A DNA stretch of 64,000 nucleotides from Blepharisma stoltei (taxonomy: Eukaryota; Ciliophora; Heterotrichea; Heterotrichida; Blepharismidae): NCBI GenBank assembly GCA_914767885.1, contig CAJZBQ010000050.1, positions 434,001 to 498,000 on the forward strand. Direction: 5' to 3'. Numbering within the stretch: the stretch's first letter is position 1; every line of letters starts with the position of its first letter. Positions 31,801 through 43,880 of this stretch are shown here, piece by piece. The notes under the pieces are model-generated. The model was not told the DNA's origin. It saw only the letters and a program-made list of their open reading frames with translations, and made no database searches. Made by a program: the position numbers and the translations under genes.

Positions 31801-34800
31801 CCAGTAAGTTGGAATTTATGTGAAGCATCTTCTAAGAGCCTTGCAGTTGCTTGCATCAAACTATTTTCTGCTTTATTAGAGCTCACAACATTATGAAGCT
31901 CATTTGCTTGAGCAATCAAGATGTTAAGTATATTTTTGAACAATGGGCCTTTCTGATCTCTTATGATCTTATTCAAAATTCTTACAGAGTCAAGCTTCAA
32001 TTCTAAATTGTTTGCTGAAAGAGAATGCAAGAAAATAGGCTGGACACACCTAGGGTGCGTTATTTCCATAAATTCTTTAGGTATTGGGTTCATGCTTGAA
32101 ATCTTATTTAGCACCCACATAGCAGGCCAAGGATGTTCTGCGACTACAGAACTTGAGCCTTCAGGAATCACTTCAAACTTATATCCCCAATAGTTAACTG
32201 ATCCATCAGAGTGGAAATATGTATAAACAACTTCTCCATCTACTTCAAATTGAGCCCAGTTTGTTTCTCCTTCTCCTGAAATGCATTTGATTTCATCAAC
32301 TCTGCCTGGATTCTTGTAGAATCTTAAAGGATCACAACCACTTTCAGTCTTACATTGTGGATCAAACACAAATTTGAGTTTTTTAGCTCCAGGAATTCTG
32401 ATTTCTTGATCTAAATCCATGTTATTATCATATGGGTGGGTTGGACTTTCAATTGTCAAAGAAGACAATGATGCTCCTGATTTTTCTGTATATATCAAAC
32501 ATCTAATTTCCATCCTTAATTAGTAAGCCAAAAAACTTGCTGCTAACCAGTGATTTAATTTTTTCTATTAAAATAAAAATAGCCAAATCGAAATAAAATC
32601 TTATTTAATTCATAATATTAATGTTTTAGGACACAAGCTGTTTAAGTTTAAAAGAAATACATAGTGATTCTCATTATTGTAATCGTTAATTATTATTTAT
32701 ATCAAATATTTTTGCTATGCAGTCTGTCTCCTAAAATATAGATTTTTTTTGATGGCTTGCAAAAGGAGTAAGCATCCTTTCTAGACAGTCCTTGAAAAGC
32801 TTGTCCTTGAATTTCGGATTGTCCTGGGATAGTAAAGTATCAATCTTTTTAGCAATTTTATTGATAGAGCTTCCTAAATTCCTCCTACAAAAGTAAGCAA
32901 GCGATTTTACTGTTAAAGAAACGATTTTTTTAATTTTATATTTTATATAAATTTTTTTCAAAATACTAAATTTTAAAGTTAAAGTAAAAATTATTTTTGG
33001 ATTTTGAGCTATTTAAAATATAATAATTGGCTCGAGATTTTCATAATACTCATGATTTGATATAAAATTATAATAAACAATTTATTTTATATTCCCAGGA
33101 TATATAATATCTTCAATGATTTCGCAGATCTATTTAGAGTAAGAAATCGAATAATTTGGTGATACTGAATTCCAGAGCTATTGTTGCAATAGTTTAGATT
33201 AGATTATTAGTGAAATCTATAGTCCCTTTTCCTCTAATGCATAGCCCACAAGTCGGCAGACCATATCGTCTCGAGACCAGACCAAAACCCAGTTTCTTGG
33301 TAGATGAATGTCGTAAGTCAAATTTTGAATAAGCTGGCCTCCTCTATTTCTAACTCACGCTATTGATAATTAACGCCAAATAAAAATTGCTCTTCCATAT
33401 TTTTTAAGACTAATGTCAGCGAAAATCAGTCACTTTGAAACTATTGATTATAGATGGGCTAATTTATGACTAAAAATAAGCCAGGTATACATAAAGACTC
33501 ATGCTACAATGCCTACCACAATTTTTGCATATTATTGTTACAATAGAGGTTGGGCATTTTTTGATGAGCATTAGAGCAAGATTTTTATATGAAACTTGCT
33601 TTGAGGAATCCATAAACTTATAATAGTGACTGAAGAGCTCTTGAATAGACAGAGCATCAAAAGCGTCGTCTTTAACTTTTGTTTCGTTGTTTTCTGCAGT
33701 TTCTAGTAATCCGCATAGTGGCATTTTAGCTAAGATCATCTTCTTGAATGGTGTAAGCGCGCAGTTCAAAGCAGTATCACTTATCTTTGCAGCTAAAAAT
33801 AAGACTGATTTCTTTCCTAAGTTATGGCCAAGATTTATCGCGTTGCCTTCCTCATCTTTAATTATCTTATAGCCAAATGGCACTTTTACGTTGTACATTG
33901 AAGAAGATTTGATGAAAATGATATCTTTTATACAGGATTTTTCTATTTCTCCTTGCTTTACCCAGATGTGAGTTAAAGAGTCACTTGCTTGGTCTTCAGG
34001 GTCAAAGTTCCCTAAATCTATATGGTCTTTAGCTTCTGTGCCTAGAGCAATGCTTGAGTACCCACTTCCAGTAGTAACCTGCTCTTTTTTAGCACATAAA
34101 ATCATTCTCTTTGGAATATTGAACTCTTTCTGCTTGCCATCTTCATAGATAGGAACTGCTGTAAATCCATTAGGGACTTCACGAATTGTTTTAACCAGTT
34201 TTAGCTCAGTGATAACATCTTGGTTTAGAGAGCTAATGGTATTTTGGAAAGCGTTCGGGAAATTCTGAGAAACGTAGTCTAAGCTAGACCTTAAGTCTCT
34301 GTCTGATGATAGTGCTTGAGTTATTTGGTCTTCAGTCAAGCCTAAAAGTTTTAGTCTTAGCCTATCATAGTTGTCAGATTTTTGAGTGACTTTGATTGTT
34401 TTATAAGTCTCAGCTTCTTTGGATTTATTAACTTTTGTTGGTGTAGCCTTTGTATTTTTACCGTCATATACTTCGAAAGTTAACAATGAAGCTCTTGTGC
34501 CAGCTTCCATATAAAGTCCATAAGCTCCCATTTGAAGGCCATTAAATGTAGTTGTATCCTGGAGATCAATGGTTTCTTTGGTGTTTTCATTAATTATTCT
34601 GATTTCTCCATTTGGATTTAAATAAACCCTAACAGCTAATACCTCACCAAGTTTGGCAGGACAGACAACACTGCCATTGACTTCAAAGCTTGGCGATCCA
34701 GAGCTTGTGCTAATTCCTATATCCACTCCTCCAAGCTTGAGACCATATGACAACTGATTTTGATAGTGAATACCTTCTAACTGCGCTAGAATAGTCAAAG

Positions 34801-37800
34801 ACTCTACAAACTGTGTTGTGTTTCTGAATACAGACAAGTCAGGAACTGTCGTTATTTCTTTTCTTGATGTTGTGAAGTTACTATTTTCTATCACGAATTG
34901 GCTACTTGAATTTTGGTAAATATCAGCATATCCAGCGATATCAGATGTTTCAAGTTCTATAGATTCAATTTGCTGAAGCTTGAATAATAGGGTTGATTTT
35001 GGCTCTTCTACTTTTCCAGCAAATTCTAAAATCCCATTTTTATCCTTGATTCCTTTGTCAAGACACTTAGCGATGATCATTGTCAGAATATTTTCTTTTG
35101 TCAGTTCTTCAATTAGGTATTTGGTTTTATCGCTAGCATTCGAAAACATTTCCATTATTTCTTCATCTGTAAAGTCGTCATAAATGTATTTTTCTGCGAT
35201 TGTCTTTACTCTCTCCTAAAAACATTAAAATCCCTATATTTTGTGGAACGAAAATAATTCTTACTCCCCCCCAATACTGATCGAACGATTGACTGTAAAA
35301 ATTCCTAAAAATTGGGGAAATTAACCCCCATCCTTGATCGAACGATTTTCATATCATGCAAATTTTTATATATATAAAAATATATTAGTTATCAAAGCTT
35401 GGGAAATTTGCCTAATGAAGTTGTTTTCAGAAGCTTTGAGACGACAGAAGGCTACGAAATCAACCATTCGAAGTGATTTAGTCATCAATCTAGGCTTAAA
35501 AACTCAATAATCTAAAAAATAGAGATTTTCTAAAATTAAAAAAACAAAAAAAATTTAATTCAATAAAGAACAATCAAAATTTATACAGTTTAAAAGGGTA
35601 ACTAATAAATCAAAATATTAAAAGTTGATATTCTTATGAAATTAATTCGATTTTTTGTTGTAAAAATAATTATTAAATACTCTTAACCCTCTTATCTAAA
35701 AGTATTAAAATAAAATATTTTTTTTATTTTCTATATATATCATTTTTTTCCCCAACAATTTTTTTAACCCCCATCCTTGATCAAACGATGGCGAGTCGTT
35801 CGATCAAGGATGGAGGGGGGGGAGTTAGAGAGAACAACAAATTTTTATAATATAATGTTTTGTAAATATAGAAGTGATAAATTATGATAAATATCAAATT
35901 ACTTCTTAGATTTTAAACAGCTTGCATTCTAAGCATAAATTTTACAAATAAATTTACTTTTAAAGTTTATATTTTACTATAAATTTTTAAAACATTTTAC
36001 CCCCAAGCAAATTTTTTCGCTCTCCCACTAGGGAGTTAGAATTTGTTTAATAAGCAGCTGCTTTTCTTTATTTCCTAAGACTCTAGTTTCAGCTTTAGCA
36101 TGCTTCATGATAGATCTTAATAAGTCTGCCCCTTCTTCGTCGCTAATCTCTTTCTTTTTTAAGATAAGTGTAATTGCATTGACAATAACGTTTTCTATTT
36201 CTCCCTCTGATCAATGACTTTTCAGTATTATTAATTTTAAAATGCTTTGAGATGTCACTAAAAAAATTTACTACAAATAGCAAAATAAATTATTTATTTA
36301 AATGAGGAATTAAGTGAGCATAAAGGGTTCTGAACGAAGCAGTTCTCTCAGATTTCATATTGAAACGCAAAAATTCTGATTCAATTAGAGCAAACCACAA
36401 ATTGATAGCCGAGTCTTTAATGCTCTGCAGTTCATCTTGGCTAAGTATTTTCATGGCATTAAAGTTGTTGATCGTCCTTAAATAAGCAATGGACTCTGTA
36501 TTAACTGACACTGTCTCATCAGTGACAGGAGAATAAATATTTACTGTGTCCCCATCAATTGCTCTTATGATGCATCTTGTCATCTTAGAATTAATTAGTT
36601 TTGCTTCAGCCAACTCAATTGGATCATTTCCAAAAATATCAACCTGCTTCGATAAAATTGCTAAAGCTTCGATTGCTCCAACTTGATACATAGGAAGTGC
36701 TTTTCCATCCCTTAAGTTTTGGCAAGCATCGTTCAAAGATTTCATAATTGTGGTGAGTACCTCGCCTCTCCATCTTTCTATGTTCATGAGTTCTTTCAAA
36801 AGCACAAGTGCTTCATAGCCACATCTGAAAAGTTTGCTTTTTGCATCTCTGAAGCCATACCAATAAGTCATTTTCCCAATTCTTTTAAGCAAAAATTGGA
36901 CAAAGTCAGTGCTTGTGCTTTCAGAGTTAAAGTGAGGAAGAGTAGTCCAGATTGCACCTAGTGTTTGGGGTGAGTGCTGAGATGGGAGAATTGCTTTGAG
37001 GATGCGAGACCCAAGGGCAAAGTTGCTTTCTGCGCTGCTCAGGAAAGTAATTTTAAGGAGCTCTGCAAGATATTCTTCACGAGCTAAGAGGCTCACTATT
37101 GTACTCGATCCGAGGCACCCATAAATTGTCCACAATAGAGAAGTCATATATTCACTTGCAGATTTTTTTTCTTTATATACTTCTAAACAGCTATTAGGAA
37201 GATCATCATACTGGAGAAGAGCCCACTTCAGCTCATGATAATAATCGAAAAACTTGTTCTGGTCTTTGGCTATTGCATGCATTGCTACATACAAATCTAA
37301 ATTGCCTTCTTCGTTTTTGAATTCTGCTGGGCAATCTTCTTGAACTTTGTCACTTTGCACGATGCCTTTTGTTTCTGTTAACTCGAAAAGATCAATTAAT
37401 TGTTGGAAAGATTTTCCTTGATGTTTAGGATTGAACCTTGAAACAATATTTTTATATATGGTTTCAAGATTACAGAAATCATAAGATAAAGCTGCTTGCT
37501 CGAAATCTTCTGGTATTTGAGTCCAGATCTTAGAATGTTCAATATAATACTGATCTTCTTTAGAAAGTGTATTTTTAATAGCATAGACCGAGTTGATATA
37601 TTTAAAGAAATCGAAATTTCCTTTAGAATTTTTGTAAGCATCTTGGCTTGAAAGGAGTTCTGAGATCTCAGGATCAAGTTTCGAAATTTCAGCAGGAGTT
37701 AAAACTCCTTTCATTGCAGGATCAGCTTTGGCGATTAAATCGTTAATCGTTTCCTTCAACATGGATTCTCCTAGTTTTTCAGTCTCTTTATTAAACTGCC

Positions 37801-40800
37801 TGACCCATTCTTGCATTGGATTCTTTTTAAAAGCTTTGATAGCGTTCATTTTATTTACCCACAACTCCCCTGAAACTGCTACATTAAGTTTTAGACCTGA
37901 GTAGCCCAATTCCAATAGCGATTGATCCCACTTTAATTCATTAAAAATTGAATTCAAAAACAGATCTTGGACAGTCTGTTTGACAACTGAATTACTTTGG
38001 CTTACATTTCCCACTGCACTAAATACTAAAAGCTTATAAGCAGCCCATGCTGTTCTGCATAATCTATCTTTAAGGCTTTCTCTTAATTGCTTTTCATCTT
38101 CTGATTCCTCACCTAATAGATCACAATAAGGCCTGTACTCACATTCAAGGTTCTCCTGGATACTGACCAGAAATTGGCTCTTTGCACTTGGTTCGCTCTT
38201 TTTGATGAAAATATGTTTGGATTCTCCATTCTGAGTGAACTGGCCTAAATTTTCATATCCTTCAATTTCTTCAGATGTGACTTGGAAATCGACAACAGGA
38301 AGTGCTCCTTTATGCTCAATAATTAAATAGAGATTCTGGCCTTCTCCTTCTCTGGCTTCTAAGAGAATTTTATCAACATCGTCAGAGATATCAGCTTCTA
38401 CCAAGATTTTGAATCCTGTAATGCACTGATCCAAAAGGAATGATTTGGTCTCAACTTCTTCTCCTATATAGCCTTTAGACCAATTCAATAAAAGAGAAAT
38501 GATAAGTGGGAATTGTTGTTCTACTATCATAAGATTATCAGACTCTTTTAATGGGAAGCATAATGCATCTAAAACAGTCAAGTAATGGGAGAAGAAAGGT
38601 CTTTCGATGGCTTCTGTTTTTGATTTGAGCAGCTCCCTCTGCAAGTATCCATAGATGTTATAAAATGACTTTTGGATGCACTTTAATAGGTTTGAATCAA
38701 TTCCTTCAACACTATCCCAATAATGGAATTTTACATTGTTTTGCTTCAAAGAGTCAACAAAGGATCTTATTAGTGAAGTTTCTTTTCTAAATGATAAGCT
38801 CATTAAGTTTCCTAAGCTAGAAAGTCCAAGAGCTCTTGCCATAGCTTTCACTCTTCTTTTCTCAATGGTGTCTACAATTTTTTCAGCTGAAGCTGGAGTT
38901 TCGAGTAAAGAAAGAATAAGTTCAGATATTTTTTTGATTTCTTTAACGTCTTCTGAGTGGCTTTCGTCTTCACTTTCAGTCCTTCCTAGCATAGCAACTA
39001 AGCTTGAAGCTGCTGAAACTCCTCCTTTGACTTGCTTCCATTTGCTTTCTTTTTTTTTCATTTTAGGAATGCTGGCTTCTCCGACTACAGTTGTTACCAA
39101 ATGTTTCATTATTTTAGTAATCCCAAGCTCATTTAATCCTTGATTATGCTGCGAATTGATTAACAGAGCGCATTTAACTACAACATCTTTTACTCTGTCT
39201 CCAGTCTCGCATCTAGCTCCCCCCCTCCGTGAGTGAACAAAACCATTGGAAAAATCCCTATTCTTTTGCCCAAAAAATAGTGAGCAAAAATTCATATATA
39301 AGTGATAATTAATATAATGAAATCTCGAACTAGTTCTGTTTACTTTTAAACAAATTGCGTTTTAAAAGATAAATTTTACAAATTAAATTAATATTTGCTT
39401 CCAATTTCCGTAAATTAGGATTTTTTTTGAAAAAACTTTCTATAAAATTTATATTAAAAAAAAAATTAACCCCTTACGTGAGTGAAAAAATTTTTTTGTT
39501 AACTCACGGATAGGGAGTAAGAATTTTTTCTCATTATAATTTATTTAATTTTAAAGATTGACTAGAATAATTAAAACTGTTATATTTTATAATGCATTTT
39601 TTAAAATTTATAGAATTAGCATATCTCATTATTATTATTATATTATAATAATAATAACAATAATAATAATAATAATAATAATAATTAATTATACATCAAT
39701 ATATCTTAACAATATTTTAAATTAAAATTCTTTGCTTGATAATGAGGGATTCTAATTTTCATAAAAATCAGGTTTTTTCTAACTATTAGGAGGAGATTAG
39801 AAACTTCTTCAAAGGTCATGGATACAGTTTCTTTCGATTTTTGGATGTACTTATCAGCCCATTTTCTATATTTGACTGCATCTTTTACGAGGTATTTGAC
39901 TGTAGATCCAACACTTGTAGGATCTTGAAGAAGGTTTTTGAAAGTCTCAGCAAATTCAAAGAAAGCTACATAAACAGCGAAAATGGCTCTTTCTGCTTTA
40001 TCAAAATCTGGTCCTCCAATTGCTGAATCTTCTTCGCTAACTCCGCTCAAACTTTTCAGGGTATTCCAATCTCTTACAATTTCGCTATTCCCTTCAATGA
40101 AATCGTTGATAAACTGATTGTCAGAATACTTTGCATCTCCCCATTTTCCAAAAGAGTCAATATACTCTTGCAATGTCAGCTCTGATTTATTATTGCATAC
40201 CAGCTTTTTAGTAGGATCGCTTCTAATAAACTGATTCAACATCTTAGGCTTAACTTTTTCTCCAATTCCTGGCACTTGGGTAAGGGTGATCAGACTTTCT
40301 GGGATAGGGTTTTGAGGTTTAACAAGTGACAAAGTCTTATCAGAAATTCCGTATTTAAGCAGAGGGTTTTGAAGCAAAGCTTTCACTTTTTCATCTTCTG
40401 GTGTTGTCTCAAATTCTCCTGAAATCAATTTTACGCTGATAAACCCAACCATAATCCCTGCTGCGTCTTTTGTGGTATCTGGCCATTGTTTAGCATAATA
40501 ATCAGCCTGAATTTCTCCGAAAATATCAATTTTCCAGCCCCAATAGTTGACTGAACCATCAGAGTGGAATGTGAAGAACAAATATGGGGTATTTACTTCA
40601 ACTCTTTCCCCATTCTTTGGAAAATCGTCTCCGTCCCATCTGAAGAGCTTTTCTTCTTTTTTATCATCTTTCCAAAGCTCTAAATAATCGCAATTCTTCT
40701 CGGTTTTGCATTGAGGGTCAAAGACCAAATAATATTTTCTTGCTCCATTGATCTTTACAGTGTGGGTAATATCAAGACTGTTATCGTAATTGTGACTACT

Positions 40801-43800
40801 TTCATAAGCATCTCCTGCAGCTAGAGCCCAACCTTTATTTAAGATTTTTGGCTTTGGGTCAAAGTGTTGTAGAGATGTTGTGATGCTCTGCAAAACTGGC
40901 AAAATTTTTGCCAAGAAATCAAGGCTCATTCTGGTTAAAGACAACATGTAAAGAAGAGTTTCTAATAAATCTGCAAGGATGGTTTTTCGTATAGTGTTTG
41001 TGAGTGCATCTGACAATGAAGACCCTTTTTCTTTTGCTTTCACAATATGAAGGACTTCTTCACAGTTCTGGAAAACACTTAATGAGTAGTTCATTAAGAT
41101 TTCTTGCCATTTTCCTTTGAAGTTAGATTTAGCAGCTTGACCGAATAAAGCAATTTGACTTGTTTCAAGAAGTTTCAAGATTCCAACAGATGTCTCTTCT
41201 CCCCTCACAAGCTTCTTGGAAATTTCTGAAGAAAGCTCAATCAAGTACTTGAAATAAGTTTCAACTAAATGCTGAGACTCGTCATTAATAAGCTCTAAGG
41301 CTGGGAAAAGTTTGTCAGGTCGAGCCATTTCAAGGAAAATTCTATCTTCAAGCTCTTTAAAGATACCTGATATCTCAACTCCGTCCATTTGATCTTTAAG
41401 TCTATCTAATAAATAGGACAATTTCTCCTGCGGATCCTTATAAAAGACAGAAAAGCATGATGTCACAATTTTGGTGGCTTCTTCACAAGCCTTGGACCCT
41501 GGCATGCTATTTATTAGATCCATAGTGTTTTTCATAATTCTTGTCCTTAGCTGTCTTTCTAAAGTTGCATTTGGGATCATGTCCGACCCAATTAAGTGAG
41601 ATCTGGTGAGTTTTAGCACATAAACGAGCATTTCTGAATAAATTTCTTTCGATTCTCTTTCAACATTTTCTGAGTGAATTTTTTCAATGCAAGTCAAAGC
41701 CAGTTTTTCTAAAATTTCGACAGTTTCATTCTTGATGTCAAGGGAAAGCCCCATTCTTTTTTCAACATTCACCTTTTTCTCTTTATTTTCTAATTTTTCT
41801 ATGATACCGTCATTTAAGGCATCAAATGATTTAAGAATATAGTGTGTGAGCTCAATAGGCTTCATTTGGAGATAGTCATCAGCCATTTCTCCAGTTGTGA
41901 TAGCCCTTTCAATCACGTTTAAATCTTCAAGATTCACTTCTACTTTAAATTTTTTCAAATAATTATCAACTTTTATGCGAGCCATTGCAGGCATATCTTC
42001 GGGATTATAGACGATTTTGTGTTTGCTGATTCCTCCAAGACACATAAATAGTTTCATACTTTCAGGAAGTTCTCGAATAGGTCCTTTGGGATCTTCTTTT
42101 CCGTTATGGAAGAAAAGAACTGAGCGCTCATCCATATCTAGCAGAAGTCCAACTTTTTCACCGACTTGATATTTTTCGAAGGCGTACAATTCATTTCCAG
42201 CTTTAAAGATACCTCCGGCAGGTTTATAAGAGAGAGCAAACGATTGCTCTTCAGGGGTCGTGTCAAGGTTTGGATAATTTCCATTACAAACTCCATAGTA
42301 AACATAGTCAGTTTGACCTTCAGTCCAAAGCATCTCAACATAGTGAACCCCTTCTGTCCAAGCTTCTGCTGAAAGATTAGCTCCCCAGCCATCAGTGATT
42401 GTTCTGACTAATACATCTGGCTCGTCGCTTCTGATTTCTAACTTTTTCCACTTGGCTAATGTCCAAAAATTCCAGCTTGCTAATTTGAAAAAATATTAAA
42501 TTTGTTTTTTAAAGATTTAAATTTGTAATTATTTGATATTAAATTTATGTTTTACGGTGGTGGTGTATTCATATAATTTGTTTGAGATTTTATTTTAATC
42601 CTAATTATATATTCACGATATAGCTTGGACAAAAATTATAATAAACTTTTTTATTCATTAAATAAAGGGGTATTATGCTCATAAAAAATGCGAATTTTCG
42701 AATTATGTTTTTGCTAACAGCCGATGGGGAGTAAGCCTTTCCCTTTCTTTTCAGTCTCCCAAGCAAAAGAGCCACTTATTTTTAGCTTCGTAAGGTCCTT
42801 AAAGTTCGCTAGCATAGGGAAAATTTGTTTATAAATTGGAGAATGATCTTGACTTGGGTCAAAATTGGCAAATGTTAAAGCTAATGCTAAGGCTGTACAC
42901 AAATTCCCTGTAGCGACATAAAGCCCAAAAAGAATTGAATAGCAGGCATTTATGTCTTCTTCTTGGATATTTGGGAGCTCTCTTCTTAGCATTGAGTTGA
43001 AAAATGCAAGAACTGATGAAACTACTTGAGAGATCGAAGGGTCGTTATCATTAAGTGCCATTGGGCTTAAGTCAGAAACTATAGCGCTTTCCCGAGGATG
43101 GCGCGGAATGGCGCCATCCTCGAGAAAGTCAACTAAGCATCCACACGGGAACTGGGAGTTCCACGTGTGGATGCCATTTTTGACATGTGGGATCCAAAAC
43201 TTCCACATGTCAAAATGGCATCCACACGTGGAACTCCCAGTTCCCGTGTGGATGCCTTCCTGCTTTCCCGAGGGATGGCGCCATTCCGCGCCATCCTCGG
43301 GAAAGCGCTATATACTTGAAGCAGCTTCTATGATAATCTTATAAAGCTCAGGCTTATCAGAGCCTAAAACCTTAATTATCCCAAACAATGAAGACAGACC
43401 AAAAGATAACCCTGATTTGGCAATTGGGTTGAGGGTTTCTTTAGTTTTTGAAGCTCCTGGCTTTGATTTTCTTTTTTCACGCTCATCCATTCTAAGAAGA
43501 GCTTCATAAGTTTTGCTCAGGTATTGAAGTTTTTTTGTCATCTCAACTGAGCTTGAGTCTTCCCCTTTACGTAAGTCGATTTCATTCAGTAAACCTTGGA
43601 CGACTTTTGTGTGCCTTTCTTTTATAAAGCTTTTGTCTTCCATGCTGCACAGCATTTGCTCTTCATTTATGTAGTTCAGGTCTTCAAGCTTGGCTGAGGC
43701 AGATGATGATGAGCCTGGGACCTGATAATTATTGAGGTCTCCTCGAGTTAATAGAGCGCTATGATTGAAAAACAGTTTTTGGTCACCAAGAATGCTCAGA

Positions 43801-43880
43801 TCTCCCTTGAGCTCTTTTTCTAGAGCTTCAGAAGTTAGACCTGACACACGAGTTGCTATGCTGGTGGCTGCGTTACCCAT
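25885..43880 (-). CDS. giant SPRY/CUB-like/UBA/HECT-family protein, copy A, catalytic Cys absent
   Basis: Complete gene: ATG at 43878-43880 (MGNAATSIATRVSG, a possible N-myristoylation start) to TAA at 25885-25887. Removing 14 insertions leaves 4098 codons (4097 aa). Order: N-terminal helices; SPRY-like (WTEGVHYVEMLWTEG...GLLLDMDERSVLFFHNG); CUB-like beta domain (YYLVFDPQCKTEKNCDYLEL...GWKIDIFGE); long helical region of about 1200 aa; ConA-like segment (LKLGGVDIGIS); UBA-like helices (LGLTEDQITQAL); two CUB-like domains (FVFDPQCKTESGCDPL); two SPRY domains (GSYIDFDKNEIAFYKNEKLL); C-terminal HECT (LGKFFGSAIRT...FTAAQLRELICL). The C-lobe reads DNTIFRLELPAYTS where active HECTs have HTCFNRLDLPPY, with no Cys in the last 70 residues. 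Probably a catalytically dead HECT scaffold, possibly ubiquitin-binding; partners are unknown. Confidence 0.85.
26343..26894. mobile_element. IES (552 bp) in copy A HECT, family 1 MITE
   Basis: TA at 26343-26344 and 26895-26896; excision gives LFENPKAYDS, identical to the uninterrupted copies B and C. Terminal and subterminal repeats of CCTTGATCGAACGAT occur at both ends (26355, 26409, and twice near 26845-26885, the last two inverted). Nearly the same element is at 35262-35825. Confidence 0.93.
27462..28225. mobile_element. IES (764 bp) in copy A, family 3 MITE
   Basis: TA at 27462-27463 and 28226-28227. Copy B shows the empty site (TCTAAGAGCTTTATTTGG). TTCCAATTTAAAGGGG is repeated at both ends, and the left end alone folds as a hairpin (CCCCTTTAAATTGGAAC... 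back to GTTCCAATTTAAAGGGG). The interior is very AT-rich, with three loosely repeated units of about 180-190 bp around a TACTCTATTCTTTAAA motif (27650, 27832, 28010). Confidence 0.92.
28651..29177. mobile_element. insertion (527 bp) with 14-15 bp direct repeats in copy A, S1 repeat copy
   Basis: ATTGAAATTGGCGTC (28651-28665) and ATTGAATTGGCGTC (29178-29191) flank it; copy C is uninterrupted here (GYLDANSISFDSML). The body resembles the inserts at 9.6 kb and 20.9 kb. TA-bounded boundaries are also possible but would add four residues. Confidence 0.8.
29898..29963. mobile_element. short IES (66 bp) in copy A, shared with copy C
   Basis: TA at 29898-29899 and 29964-29965. Excision joins ATA CGT GTA to TAT AAT ATT (SSIRVYNIKH). 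Copy C has a 66-bp insert at the identical site, so it predates the duplication. Confidence 0.8.
30450..30612. mobile_element. insertion (163 bp) with 13-bp direct repeats in copy A
   Basis: TACCGTCAGAGTA (30439-30451) and TACCATCTGAGTA (30602-30614) flank it; copy C is uninterrupted. TA at 30450-30451 and 30613-30614 gives an in-frame joint. No ORF. Confidence 0.82.
31173..31706. mobile_element. family 3 MITE nested within an IES
   Basis: TA at 31173-31174 and 31707-31708, ends CTTCCTCCTTTAAAG and TTCCAATTTAAAGAGAGAG. A 103-bp hairpin (31364-31466) sits within it. Confidence 0.7.
31364..31466. repeat. 103-bp imperfect palindrome
   Basis: GTTTTAGCCTTGATTTTCCC at the left pairs with GGGAAATCAAGGCCAAAAC at the right, and AAAAATTTTTGG with CCAAAAAATTTT further in. 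It is probably a separate small hairpin element inside the nested MITE. Confidence 0.75.
32504..32768. mobile_element. IES (265 bp) in copy A
   Basis: TA at 32504-32505 and 32769-32770; excision gives ATG CTT AGA TGT, as in copy C (MLRCLIY). Interior AT-rich, no recognised family. Confidence 0.9.
32875..33139. mobile_element. IES (265 bp) in copy A
   Basis: TA at 32875-32876 and 33140-33141; excision gives TTC TTA GGA AGC, as in copy C (FYFLGSS). It is the same length as the preceding IES, but the sequences do not look alike. Confidence 0.88.
33179..33532. mobile_element. retroposon-like insertion (354 bp) in copy A
   Basis: TATTGTTGCAAT (33179-33190) and TATTGTTACAAT (33533-33544) fl_ank it as direct repeats; copy C is uninterrupted. 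On the minus strand it ends in a TAATC repeat (33193-33210), the same tail type as at 13195 and 63803. The body is GC-richer. Confidence 0.85.
35207..36036. mobile_element. composite IES (830 bp) in copy A
   Basis: TA at 35207-35208 and 36037-36038. Copy C has the empty site (GTCTTTACAATTTG). The outer part starts ACTCTCTCC and ends CTCTCCCACTAGGGAG. A family 1 MITE (35262-35825) is nested inside. Confidence 0.9.
35262..35825. mobile_element. family 1 MITE nested within an IES
   Basis: TA at 35262-35263 and 35826-35827. Close to identical over most of its length with 26343-26894, including GATCGAACGATTGACTG, the internal GACGACAGAAGGCTACG-like block and the right-end TGGCGAGTCGTTCGATCA. High similarity suggests recent mobility. 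Confidence 0.88.
36196..36310. mobile_element. short IES (115 bp) in copy A
   Basis: TA at 36196-36197 and 36311-36312; excision gives CAC TTA GAA AAC, as in copy C (HLENIIVN). Confidence 0.9.
39214..39517. mobile_element. family 2 MITE inserted at the edge of an older IES
   Basis: Left end CTCCCCCCCTCCGTGAGTGA, right end AACTCACGGATAGGGAG, with TA at 39214-39215 and 39518-39519. It contains CCATTGGAAAAATCCCTATT, the reverse of the block at 21930 and 44440. Confidence 0.85.
39628..39687. repeat. ATT/ATA microsatellite
   Basis: A 60-bp run of trinucleotide ATT/AAT units with few breaks inside the IES. Copy C has no such run at the equivalent place. Confidence 0.9.
42481..42731. mobile_element. 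IES (251 bp) in copy A
   Basis: TA at 42481-42482 and 42732-42733; excision gives KGLASWNFWTLAKW. The right end reads TTTTTGCTAACAGCCGATGG before GGAG-TA, weakly like family 2. Confidence 0.82.
43080..43310. mobile_element. palindromic MITE-like IES (231 bp) in copy A 5' region
   Basis: Nearly the whole segment is an inverted repeat. TATAGCGCTTTCCCGAGG and its complement form the ends, GGATGGCGCGGAATGGCGCC a second stem, and GGAACTGGGAGTTCCACG a third, so it can fold into a branched hairpin. Excision between the flanking TATA repeats gives AAS-SIVSDLSPM in frame. It is much richer in GC than the other IESs. Confidence 0.9.

Larger units (their letters stand above)
39214..39779. mobile_element. 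composite IES (566 bp) in copy A
   Basis: TA at 39214-39215 and 39780-39781; excision gives LLIVRCETGDRVKD. It consists of a family 2 MITE (39214-39517) followed by about 262 bp that align with the IES at 61850-62106 of copy C. It also contains an ATT/ATA microsatellite (39628-39687). Confidence 0.85.
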
